A stretch of 34,994 nt of DNA. Origin: Deltaproteobacteria bacterium (lineage in GTDB: Bacteria; Desulfobacterota; Binatia; HRBIN30; CADEER01). The stretch is taken from the NCBI GenBank assembly GCA_029262455.1, contig JAJCZJ010000100.1:1-34994 (forward strand), read 5' to 3'. Position numbers and translations under genes: made by a program. Positions 8,330 through 15,934 of the stretch are shown in pieces (position 1 is the first letter of the stretch; each line of letters starts with the position of its first letter). Under the pieces are notes generated by a model that did not search any database, was not told the DNA's origin, and saw only the letters and a list, made by a program, of their open reading frames with translations.

Positions 8330-8876
8330 TTATGCGCAGCTGCGCATAACACATGTTATGGGGAGCGGTGCGTTATGCGCAGCCGGTCGCAAGATCGCCT
8401 GCGATTGCTGAATCCAGTGGGCGTCTTCTGCGCATAACGCACAAGCTGTCTCCATCAAAAGGAGGTAGCTATGAAGAGCGAGCAACAGCGGGTTGTCGGA
8501 CGCCAACCTTGGACGGCGGGTAGCGAAAGAGGTCTTACTCTCCACGCCATCGATCACGTGCCTGCGGTGTGCCACGGAGCGCTGCGAGACTATGCGCTTT
8601 GGCTCGAGGAGGAGCGCTGTCTTCGACCGGGATCAACCAGGGGTCGCGTAACATCGGCCAGGTGCTTTGTCGTTGCGGTGACCGCAGCAAGCTCTCGCAC
8701 AGATCGAAGCCTCGCCTGAGTTAGCCCACGGAGAGTTTCCATCAGGCGAGCTCATTCACTGGCTCGAGACCATCGGGCGAACTCCGCGTTATGCTCAGCC
8801 CCAACCCCAGGAACTCCCGCCCGCTCGAAGGCCTTCATCGTCGCTGCGCATAACGCACCGCTCCCCATAACATGTG
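8330..8876. mobile_element. 547-bp insert with 34-bp inverted repeats, likely a deletion derivative of a tyrosine-recombinase element
   Basis: The insert splits the RAYT gene and is flanked by direct copies of CATGTG (8324-8329 and 8871-8876). Its main inverted repeats are exact over 34 bases (8350-8383 and 8843-8876). The left junction carries an extra perfect 20-bp palindrome, TTATGCGCAGCTGCGCATAA (8330-8349), so the order is CATGTG, 20-bp palindrome, CACATG, main element, CATGTG. Every junction has 10-base arms (TTATGNGNAG or complement) next to a 6-base spacer, the layout of tyrosine-recombinase core sites. Related boxes occur inside, at 8428-8442 and 8787-8798. The interior retains only the first part of one gene and possibly the end of another, so it is probably non-autonomous. 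Confidence 0.7.
8471..8719 (+). pseudogene. N-terminal fragment of a possible tyrosine recombinase
   Basis: The frame has an excellent ribosome binding site (AAAGGAGGTAGCT before ATG) and encodes 82 residues. The central part, HGALRDYALWLEEERCLRPGSTRGRVTSAR, resembles the SAM-like DNA-binding domain at the N-terminus of phage-integrase-family recombinases. The following residues lose similarity and the frame ends with no catalytic R...HxxR...Y region. A second open segment towards the right end (ELIHWLETIGRTPRYAQP...) may be the last part of a downstream gene, which would fit an internal deletion. The recombinase identification is tentative. Confidence 0.4.
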
Positions 8877-9587
8877 CACCTCGTAGTCCGCGATCGCGAT
8901 CAACACGAGATTGCCAACAGTATGCAACTGCTCGAAGGCTGTATCGCCGGTTCCTACAATCGCAGGAAAAAACGACTCGGTGGCTACTGGCAGGATCGCT
9001 ACAGCGCAACCGCGGTCGAGACCGGTGAGCATCTCTGGCGCTGCCTGACCTACGTCGACCTCAACATGGTCAGAGCTGGGGTCGTGTCACATCCCCGCGG
9101 CTGGGCGCAGGCCGGCTTCCACGAGATCCTACGACCCCGCCAACGATATCGGATCATCGACCGCGAGGCCTTGTGTGAGGTTCTCGAGATCGGTCACGTA
9201 GCCGCGCTCCCGGTGGCCTACGAGCGAGTCGTCCAGGAGACACTCTCCAAGGGCAGTATCCGCGACGATCGCTGGACAAGAAGTGTCGCGGTCGGAAGCA
9301 AAGAGTTCGTCGAGCGGGTAGCTGCAGATCTCGGTACTCGCGCGCTTTACCGTAAAATCCATGACCTCGGCGACGACGACTTCGTCCTGCGCGAACCTGC
9401 CGCTCGTTACAATGCTGTTTCAGCACCCGAAATCGAGGCTCTTAGCCTGAAAACCGCCTAACCATCGTCACAAGGCTCTGCAATTACAACTGCTTGTGGT
9501 GGTCCGACCCCAGCCAAGGCGCGAAGCGCCGCCGTCGGTACAAGCTAGCAACGTCCCGGGTGAGCGGAGCGAATCCCCGATCGTTGG

Positions 9588-10838
9588 CTAGCGCGCGCCG
9601 GAGCGGGCGGCGAGGTCGTGGGCGAGTTGGGCGCGCTCTAAATCGCCCGCGTACGTGAAGAGCACTTCCAAGTTGCGCAGGATGTCCGTATTGCGAGGAT
9701 CCCGCTGCGAGGCTTCCGCGAGGTCGAAACCAATGTTTCTCGCCTTCTCTTTGTTGATTCGAAGGTGTTCGTAATCGTTGACGTCGGCATGGCGTGCCGC
9801 TCTTTTCAGGTCGATCGCGACGCGTAGCAAGGCCCTGATGTTCTCAAAGGCGGCGCCAGTGGCGGATGCGGTGACACGCGACGGACTTAGCCATTGTCGA
9901 GTGTAGTCGTTTGCCTGCTTGATGTCATCGGCGGTCGGTCGGCCGAGTGCCTCCAACGTGCGGATCTGATCCCGCACTGCGTATGCTTCGTCCGACAGGT
10001 GGTCGTACTTCTTCGGATTGGCGCGTCGGTCGGCAAATGCGAGCAACTGGCCGGCGAACTTTGCGGCGCTGAGGAGTGGTCGGCAGTCGGCGGTGCAGTG
10101 GCCGGCGGCGCGAACCCAGCCGCGGCCTTGACCGGTGTTGATCAGAACCCAATCGCTTTCGCGTTTTTCCAACCAGAAGGTCTTGTCGAGTCTCAGTTGG
10201 GCCGAGATCGGTGCGTCGTCTTCCTTCGTTCTTCGCAAGCGGCGAAGAGACGCGGCAGCCTGTTCGACTCGAGGGATCGCATCAGCCGGCAGGGTCAGTC
10301 GTTGCGCCAGCACACGATCCGGCTTTACGTGGGCGACGAGTTCGCTTCCTCCCATGCGCGCCGGCAGTCGGATCGACCAGCGAAAGTAGCGTTCGGTGGT
10401 CGCCCTCGGTAGCTGTACGAAACTGTCGATCCTCACGGTGTCGCCCATGCGCCGAATCAGTCCCCATACGGCGAGAGTCACTTCCTGGGCGTTGGCGATC
10501 TTGTCGACTTTGTCGAAGTAGCTGAGAGGGTCGTCCGCGCTCGGCCGCAAGCTCCCCTCGTAGAGGATGACACCGATCGAGTTGACCTGACTGCGGAGCA
10601 GAATCTCACCTGCCATGAGCGTAGCGACGGCGTCTCCAAGCCCGGTGCCGCTCGGGTCCTCGTAGGTGAATACGGCGACGCGGTTCTTGGCACCAGAGAT
10701 TCGTCGCGGCAAGGGGCGGCCCTGTGCCAGCAGATCGAGTTCACGCTCGAAATTCGCCACCTGGCCGGCAAATCCCGCCGCCGACGTGAGCATGGTGAGG
10801 GCAGCGACGATCAGACCGACGAAGGTTGGTCGCGTCAT
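9588..10838 (-). CDS. Exported protein with FlgO/CsgG-like, SH3-like and helical C-terminal regions
   Basis: Third gene of the TIR operon. The start ATG at 10838 overlaps the stop of the upstream gene (ATGA), which implies translational coupling; longer starts upstream are unlikely. The signal peptide is MTRPTFVGLIVAALTMLTSAAGFAG. Residues of about 45-170 (RVAVFTYEDPSGTGLGDAVA... ITLAVWG-like strands, IDSFVQLP) resemble the alpha/beta fold of FlgO/CsgG-type periplasmic proteins. A short LDKTFWLEKRESDWVLI...GRGWVRA segment at about 235-265 looks like a bacterial SH3 domain, a fold that often binds cell wall. The last 150 residues are helical and end in a TPR-like repeat (DPRNTDILRNLEVLFTYAGD). 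It is probably periplasmic. Exact function unknown. Confidence 0.8.
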   Translation of the reverse strand: MTRPTFVGLIVAALTMLTSAAGFAGQVANFERELDLLAQGRPLPRRISGAKNRVAVFTYEDPSGTGLGDAVATLMAGEILLRSQVNSIGVILYEGSLRPSADDPLSYFDKVDKIANAQEVTLAVWGLIRRMGDTVRIDSFVQLPRATTERYFRWSIRLPARMGGSELVAHVKPDRVLAQRLTLPADAIPRVEQAAASLRRLRRTKEDDAPISAQLRLDKTFWLEKRESDWVLINTGQGRGWVRAAGHCTADCRPLLSAAKFAGQLLAFADRRANPKKYDHLSDEAYAVRDQIRTLEALGRPTADDIKQANDYTRQWLSPSRVTASATGAAFENIRALLRVAIDLKRAARHADVNDYEHLRINKEKARNIGFDLAEASQRDPRNTDILRNLEVLFTYAGDLERAQLAHDLAARSGAR

Positions 10839-11818
10839 TGACCGTTGCCCCGCTGGAGAGCTGCGTTTGGCAGCGCGCGCTGACAACGCTCGCGGACGGT
10901 TGATATCTCCGGAGTGAGCTCGCCCATCATCTCCTGGGCGGCAAAGGTGACCATGACGCAATCCGCCTGGCGTCCGGCTTCCTCGTAGCCGGCGGCGAGT
11001 GCGATCAACACGGCTGCGTGCGTTGTGGGGTGAAGCTCGGCGGAAAACGGCACGTCGAGGTCGACCGCCTCGCTGGATGCGCGGAAGGGCTGTTCGTAAA
11101 CGCCGAAGCGGTCCCCGAGGAGAGCGTCGACGCGGTATTTCGACGAGGTGTTATCGGTCGGGCGCACGTACCCCGAGAGAAGGACGTCGGCGTGGAGGGC
11201 TCGGGCGTAGTTTGCCAAGAGAGATCCCGAGCGCGGTTGTGCCTCTTCGCACTCGTAGAAGGTGGGCCGATCGGGAAGCTCGATGCGCAGCTTCTGGAGG
11301 CGGGTGACAAGGTCGTAATCGAGAGCGTCCTTGATCCGCGTCGAAAGCCCCGTCAATGGACCGGCGCCGGAGGTCGGGGCGACAAAACGGCCGACGACGA
11401 CGCGATGGGCCTGCTTCAGTACGCAGCCGGCAAGTGTTTTCGGCATGACGCTGAGCGCGTAAAAGTCGCTGTCGAGATCGCCGGCAATTACGCTAGCAAC
11501 CAGCGACTCTCCGAGATATTCGCCGTGTGCCGCCAGCAGAGTGAGGTGGATCGGTGAAGGGTTTGAGCCGACGTCGAAGGGGAGCTGGAAGCGTCCAGCG
11601 TCGTCGCTTCGCGCTGTGCTGAGAGAGGTGTTGCCTCTCTTGATCTCCAAGGTGGCACCGGCGACCGGGGCGTCGGTGACCGCGTCGATGATCTTGCCGG
11701 TGAGGATCGTGTCGGCTTCCGCTGTGATTGCGCAGACGGACAGCGTGGCGAGAATGCCGAATACGAGTCCCGCGCCGTGCGGCGGGTTGATCCTAGCGTG
11801 GTGAGATTTGAATCTCAT
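10835..11818 (-). CDS. Exported protein with a carboxypeptidase-regulatory-like domain
   Basis: Second gene of the TIR operon. The ATG at 11818 lies inside the 3' end of the TIR gene (26-base overlap). A signal peptide or anchor is present at about residues 16-36 (GAGLVFGILATLSVCAITAEA). Residues of about 39-100 match the CarboxypepD_reg-like beta-sandwich (ILTGKIIDAVTDAPVAGATLEI, then SDDAGRFQLPF). After a linker, RVVVGRF...LSTRIKDALDYDLVTRLQKL and HADVLLSGYVRP suggest a second alpha/beta domain of the FlgO/TolB-N type, similar in plan to the product of the next gene. The protein is expected in the periplasm or anchored in the inner membrane. No enzymatic motif is visible. Confidence 0.8.
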   Translation of the reverse strand: MRFKSHHARINPPHGAGLVFGILATLSVCAITAEADTILTGKIIDAVTDAPVAGATLEIKRGNTSLSTARSDDAGRFQLPFDVGSNPSPIHLTLLAAHGEYLGESLVASVIAGDLDSDFYALSVMPKTLAGCVLKQAHRVVVGRFVAPTSGAGPLTGLSTRIKDALDYDLVTRLQKLRIELPDRPTFYECEEAQPRSGSLLANYARALHADVLLSGYVRPTDNTSSKYRVDALLGDRFGVYEQPFRASSEAVDLDVPFSAELHPTTHAAVLIALAAGYEEAGRQADCVMVTFAAQEMMGELTPEISTVRERCQRALPNAALQRGNGQ

Positions 11819-12575
11819 GAGTGTTTCCCAAAGAGAGGTTGGTAGCCATGCGCGGGCAGTTGTGAATCTTGTCGGTCGACCCAATCACCTCGCCATCCAG
11901 ATTCCAGATTTCGATAGTCCATTTGGGCAACTGTGCATCGTCGACCTCGATGACTGCGTTTCCTTGCCGGTTGAGCATGAACTCACTTTTCGATTCGCCT
12001 CCGATGATCTTGATCTTTCCTCCCTGATCTTCGGCTTCCGTAGCGGTGCCTGTCAAGGTCGCGTTGAGCTGGCAGTTCTCAGCATTCTTTGGGGAGGGCC
12101 ACAAATACCATCCGGTGGCTGCTGCCAGTGCGACGGCGGCGGCAGCGGTAGCACGAACGATCTGTCGCTGCCGCTTCCATCGACGTCCAATCGGATCGAC
12201 CCGGGCAAGCACCTCGGCGACGATGTCGCCATCGGGCATCAGAATCCCGGCAGCTTGCAGGTATGCGGGAACCTGCTCGAGGTCGGTCGGGCGCGCCATG
12301 ATCGGCAGCACACGATTGTCGGGGCTTTCCCAGGCTTCGCGTGCGAAGCTGACTTCCGTGCGAAAGTAGGCTTTGGCAGCCACCGCGTCAGGGCTGATGA
12401 GAAATACGACGTAGTCGGATCGCCGAATGGCGTCGCGAATCTTGCGATCGAAGCCGCCGCCTGGAGGTAAGTGGTCGCGGTCAAAGAATACGTTGTATCC
12501 CTCTTGGCGCAGTCCAACGGTGAGGCGGTCGGCGAGCGCACGGTCTTCACTGGCGTACGAGACAAAGATTCTCAT
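11793..12575 (-). CDS. TIR-domain transmembrane protein
   Basis: This is the first gene of a three-gene operon. Residues 1 to about 125 form a TIR domain: MRIFVSYASEDR (strand A), FFDRDHLPPGGGFDRKI (BB loop), YVVFLISPDAV and AYFRTEV. Glu74 in FRTEV sits where NAD-hydrolysing TIR domains carry their catalytic Glu. A single membrane helix follows at about 139-159 (IVRATAAAAVALAAATGWYLW), then a C-terminal domain of about 100 residues, probably periplasmic, with a beta-rich look (KIKIIGGESKSEFML, WTIEIWNLDGEVIG). The expected topology is TIR inside, sensor-like domain outside. Bacterial TIR proteins are known as NADase effectors or signal producers in defence; membrane-linked operation with two exported partners is an inference from the overlap-coupled operon. 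Confidence 0.85.
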   Translation of the reverse strand: MRIFVSYASEDRALADRLTVGLRQEGYNVFFDRDHLPPGGGFDRKIRDAIRRSDYVVFLISPDAVAAKAYFRTEVSFAREAWESPDNRVLPIMARPTDLEQVPAYLQAAGILMPDGDIVAEVLARVDPIGRRWKRQRQIVRATAAAAVALAAATGWYLWPSPKNAENCQLNATLTGTATEAEDQGGKIKIIGGESKSEFMLNRQGNAVIEVDDAQLPKWTIEIWNLDGEVIGSTDKIHNCPRMATNLSLGNTHEIQISPR

Positions 12576-13136
12576 AGGAGAGGCACGACGGACGATTCTC
12601 GATACGCGTCGATGGCGCCGACGTCAATGCGCTGCGTTGCGCCGAGCATCCGCCGGCGAGGACCCGCGTATGCCTCCAAGAAGGTTGGCTTTCGCTTCGC
12701 CCCTGTTTGACAGATCAAGTCGCTGCGCTCCCATAGAGGTGTCACCATCGCAACCTGCGAAAATCGTTCAGATCCAGCTCGCTTCGGGCGCCGATTCTGG
12801 TCCTAGCGGCTCTATTTCGGGCCTCGAACGAGGGTTGTAAGGAGATCGGCGACGGTGGCGATCTTGGATATTCGCTGAGAAGAAAAGCGGCAATAGCACA
12901 GGTTCTTTTTGGCAGAGGCTAGGTACGGGCAAAGGCACAGGCAGAGGGCGGGGACGAAAACTCTTGTCGCGCAGTCCACCGGATTGGGTCCTATGGAATG
13001 CCGCGGCATCCGGGGAAATCCGGATTGACTGGAAAGCTCCGGATGGTGTCGAGTGTTGTGTTGAATCTCTCAGGTCGGGCCGGCTATCGCCGGGGTTGGT
13101 TCGGCGGCGGGTAGGCCGGCCAATCGGAGGAACTCG
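12576..13136. other. Intergenic region between divergent genes
   Basis: The 561 bases separate the TIR operon (minus) from the secreted-protein gene at 13137 (plus), so both promoters should be here. I see no convincing coding frame; short frames have no ribosome binding site or recognisable content. The tract at 12911-12950 is a degenerate hexamer repeat (GGCAAA/GGCACA/GGCAGA). GGAGG at about 13128-13132 is the ribosome binding site for the next gene. No clear -35/-10 pair stands out. Confidence 0.5.
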
Positions 13137-14531
13137 ATGCATTGGACCTTAGCGTCGCCGTGGAACTCGAGAATACGCAAGAGCCTTGGCTCGGGGTTGG
13201 GCGCGGTCGTCTTGTTTGCGGGCGTCGTCGACTCGAGCCCTGTGTGCGCCGCTGGCCCGGGTGGCTGGTTCCGCGGAGGTCGGCCGGGTCACGATGCCGC
13301 TGACGGACAATGCAGGGGCAAGCAGGAGCGACTCGGTCGGCGCCATTTGGATGTTACTCGGCGGATTGAAAGCCTGGGTATTCCATACGAGCGGTTCTAT
13401 CCGGATGACCCGCTGGCCAGGAACATTTGGGACATGTTTGCGTACGGCGACCGCGTCTACCTTAGCGCCGGGAATCTCGATACGGAGGATTCTGCCACGA
13501 CGCAGATCATCTACTGGGACCCCGCGGCGTCGGCTTTTGTCGAGGAATACGCGACGAGCGAAGAGTCGCTGTTCAATTACGAGCGATGCGCCGGCACGCT
13601 GTGCGCGGCCGGCCTTGATTCCGGCCTGAGTCGGTCGCAAGGGGGCAGGATCTATCTCCGCCAGGGCAGTGGTTGGGAAGCGCGCGTCTTACCGCGGGCC
13701 ACCAAGATAAATGCCTTTGGCGAATTCGGCGGCGAGCTGTTCGCCGGTATCCAGCAGATCAATCCGTCGTGCGACCTCAGTGACACGTCGCCGACATGTT
13801 ACCGAACCGCGATCTTGCGGTCTCGAGACTTCGGCTCAACTTGGGAGGAGATCTTCGCCACCGGGGATCTCGGCGATACGACCGAGTTCCTCCCTTTCGG
13901 TAGAAAGTTCTACGTGAACTTCACCGGCGGCGACGCTACTTTCTCGCCTTGGTACCAGTACGATGGCGACACGTTCGTAAACCGAGGCGCGAACTTTCTC
14001 CCAGGCGCCGAGGTTGGTTTGTCCATCCTGCCGACGATACAGCCGGAGTCATTCGTCGAGACCGGTGGGAAGTTGGTCTATCTGGGTGCCTACATCTACG
14101 GTTTTGATCCTTACTCCCTGTGGGTCGCGGAGTCCGAGCAGCGTGTGCGTCGGATTCGTCTTCCAGCGGACGCGCGGCCGAGAGACCTCGCACTGATCGA
14201 GCGAGGTCCCCTCGATCAGGTGCTGTTGGTAATGACTGCGACCCGCCAAGGGAACGGGAACTATCGGATATCGGTGTTCGAGACTCGAGACTTGCTTCAC
14301 TGGGTCGAGCTGTTCCGGTTTTCCTCCGAGACGTTCGCGCGTTCGTTCGCCTACCTGGAGGGAGACTTCTACTTCAGCCTCGGGGGGTACGGAAGTGAAA
14401 GTATCATCGGCGAGCCGTATCTAGACGGCGGCGGCTACTCGAGCGTCGGGGTGCATCCGCTCGTAGGATCCGTGTTGCGGCTTCGCGCATCGCGCGTCCC
14501 GCGGGCACGAGACCGCGGATGCTGGGATTAG
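13137..14531 (+). CDS. Secreted protein, probably beta-propeller-like
   Basis: The start ATG has a GGAGG ribosome binding site seven bases upstream. The 464-aa product has a signal-peptide-like N-terminus (LGSGLGAVVLFAGVVDSS). Repeated blocks of the form YWDPAASAFVEEY, GRIYLRQGSGWEARVL, ILRSRDFGSTWEEIF and VFETRDLLHWVELF alternate with short glycine turns; SRDFGSTWEE resembles the Asp-box of BNR/sialidase-like repeats. This fits a multi-bladed propeller, but no catalytic signature is visible. Residues of about 40-75 are Arg/Gly rich and look out of frame relative to the rest, while the neighbouring frame there is more protein-like, so a local compensated frameshift is possible. Function unknown. 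Confidence 0.75.
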   Translation: MHWTLASPWNSRIRKSLGSGLGAVVLFAGVVDSSPVCAAGPGGWFRGGRPGHDAADGQCRGKQERLGRRHLDVTRRIESLGIPYERFYPDDPLARNIWDMFAYGDRVYLSAGNLDTEDSATTQIIYWDPAASAFVEEYATSEESLFNYERCAGTLCAAGLDSGLSRSQGGRIYLRQGSGWEARVLPRATKINAFGEFGGELFAGIQQINPSCDLSDTSPTCYRTAILRSRDFGSTWEEIFATGDLGDTTEFLPFGRKFYVNFTGGDATFSPWYQYDGDTFVNRGANFLPGAEVGLSILPTIQPESFVETGGKLVYLGAYIYGFDPYSLWVAESEQRVRRIRLPADARPRDLALIERGPLDQVLLVMTATRQGNGNYRISVFETRDLLHWVELFRFSSETFARSFAYLEGDFYFSLGGYGSESIIGEPYLDGGGYSSVGVHPLVGSVLRLRASRVPRARDRGCWD

Positions 14532-14548
14532 TCCGTTTGGCGTTTTTT

Positions 14549-14580
14549 CCTGTGCCTGTGCCTATGGGCATTGGCACAGG
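14549..14580. repeat. TGCCTN hexamer repeat
   Basis: A short run of TGCCTN units (CCTGTGCCTGTGCCTATGGGC) is followed by TTGGCACAGG, which can fold back on the run. It lies 17 bases after the stop of the preceding gene and may serve as a termination hairpin. It belongs to the same repeat family as 12911-12950, 21951-22103 and 26124-26160. Confidence 0.5.
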
Positions 14581-14619
14581 AGGATGGAGGTCACGTGCAA
14601 CCGGGTTTGCGACTGCGAG

Positions 14620-14862
14620 CTACCACAGCCGCTTGTTGGCAAAGGCGTGTCCTGAGCCAGATTTGAGATACCGCTCGAAGTCGATCGCACGCTGGTCGTT
14701 TTCGAAAGAGATGTATGTGACCAGCGTCCAGGGGCGATACTTCGCCGTGTGCTTGGATCGCCCGGCATTGTGCGTCGCGACACGTTCGGCGAGATCCGAT
14801 GTGATCCCAACGTAGCGCTTGCTCGGGTCCGTGATACTGCGAAGCAGGTAGACGGTCTTCAT
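14620..14862 (-). CDS. Small GIY-YIG nuclease-domain protein (UPF0213/YhbQ-like)
   Basis: The ATG at 14862 gives an 80-aa single-domain protein, the usual length for this group. The motifs are KTVYLLRS (first Tyr, residue 5), RYVGIT (second Tyr, residue 17), DLAERVATHNAG (Arg27), HTAKYRPWTLV and FERYLKSGSG (Glu63). All four catalytic positions of the GIY-YIG fold are kept. Longer upstream starts run through repeat DNA and are not credible. No strong ribosome binding site is visible. YhbQ-type proteins are proposed structure-specific DNA nucleases; the cellular role here is not shown. It lies downstream of the ssrA gene and its repeat cluster, on the same strand. Confidence 0.88.
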   Translation of the reverse strand: MKTVYLLRSITDPSKRYVGITSDLAERVATHNAGRSKHTAKYRPWTLVTYISFENDQRAIDFERYLKSGSGHAFANKRLW

Positions 14863-15032
14863 GACGCCAGCTTCTGACGCAATTTGTGGCGCGAAATTCA
14901 TCAACGCTCCTACGCCAAGGCGTCCAACTTCGCCAAGGCTTCGAAGGACTGATCGGAGGGCCTGCGCCAAGGCTTCGTTTTCCCGGGCCAGCGGCAGAGT
15001 CGGCTGATAGCGAAAGCAAGCCATACCCCCGA

Positions 15033-15319
15033 GATGGCCCGCCATCCGTCCCCGTCCCGTGTAGCGTGCGAAGCAGGAAGCTCACGGAGCGTCAGATCAT
15101 CGGGACACTACCGGCCCAACTTCCGCCTTCGCAAACAGCTTCCGTGGACATGCCCGACCTGCGCTTAATGCTTCGGTGGACATGCCGCCCAGATGGCCTG
15201 CCATCCGTCCACGTCCTGCGTAGCGTGCGAAGCAGGAAGCTCGACACGCCTGGTGGATATAGGCAGTGACCAGCCCTCCTTCGCGTTGATGGCCTGCCAT
15301 CCGTAGCTCACGGAGCGTC
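15033..15319. repeat. Dispersed ~51-bp direct repeats downstream of ssrA
   Basis: The unit at 15033-15083 recurs at 15192-15242 with 47 of 51 bases identical (GATGGCC...GCCATCC, then GTAGCGTGCGAAGCAGG). A shorter third copy is at 15288-15319. Two copies of a 17-base motif (GCTTCCGTGGACATGCC with one change) lie between them. The interval 14880-15405 holds no convincing gene; its open frames are translations of these repeats. Its position next to a tmRNA 3' end, a common integration hotspot, hints at remnants of past integrations. Confidence 0.6.
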
Positions 15320-15367
15320 GGTTCATAATGTAACTGCAGACCCTCTTTTGCCAAAGCTTCGGAGGGC

Positions 15368-15783
<416 letters not shown>

Positions 15784-15860
15784 GAACCGCCGGAATTGGC
15801 GGTGGGTGTTGCTCTCTTTAGAGTACGGACGATCGTTGGCGCTCGCAAGGGGAGTTGTGT

Positions 15861-15930
15861 TGGTGATTGGTGACGGGTGAGTTGTGGGCGGCGCCTCTGG
15901 CTCCCGGTGTGGGGCTCGGCGGCGCCCTTT
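15861..15930. repeat. GGTGATT heptamers joined to a GC-rich dispersed repeat
   Basis: A short heptamer array (TGGTGATTGGTGACGGGTGA) at 15861-15880 is followed by a copy of the GGCTCGGCGGCGCC-type repeat within 15888-15930. The same order recurs at 17924-18122. The segment fills the space between ssrA and the exported protein gene ending at 15935. Confidence 0.6.
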
Positions 15931-15934
15931 CTTA

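Larger units (their letters stand above)
8147..9461 (+). pseudogene. REP-associated tyrosine (HUH, Y1) transposase split by an insertion
   Basis: The 5' exon-like part at 8147-8329 encodes MPRANRFHLPGYVWHLTHRC..., ending NYQVTSNHV. Removing 8330-8876 joins it in frame to HLVVRDRDQHEIANSM at 8877, and the frame then runs to 9461, for about 255 residues in all. The join recreates TSNHVHLVV, the HUH metal-binding motif of Y1 transposases, so the insert separates the two catalytic His residues. The N-terminal PGYVWHLTHRC and the downstream YNRRKKRLGGYWQDRYSA and LTYVDLNMVRAGVV segments are typical of RAYT/Transposase_17 proteins. Neither half should be active alone. Apart from the insert I see no other lesion, so the insertion looks recent. 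Confidence 0.88.
7964..9532 (+). mobile_element. REP-associated transposase unit bounded by a 32-bp inverted repeat
   Basis: The sequence at 7964-7995 is the exact reverse complement of 9501-9532 (32 of 32 bases). Each arm contains its own small palindrome, GGCGCGAAGCGCC, able to fold into a hairpin with a GAA loop, as REP elements do. Between the arms lies a single transposase gene of the TnpA-REP (RAYT) type (8147-9461). Known RAYT loci are flanked by REP sequences, which supports this reading. Outside the arms I see no clear target duplication. The unit is now interrupted by the insert at 8330-8876. Confidence 0.75.

Noticed and set aside
8330-8876. Integron attC sites (GTTATGC/GCATAAC boxes)
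   Set aside because: The boxes do not fit the RYYYAAC/GTTRRRY consensus well, the arms are symmetric around a 6-base spacer, and the piece behaves as an insertion in a gene rather than a cassette array.
8752-9032. Minus-strand open frames inside the split RAYT gene
   Set aside because: They are shadows spanning the insert junction, with no motif or ribosome binding site.
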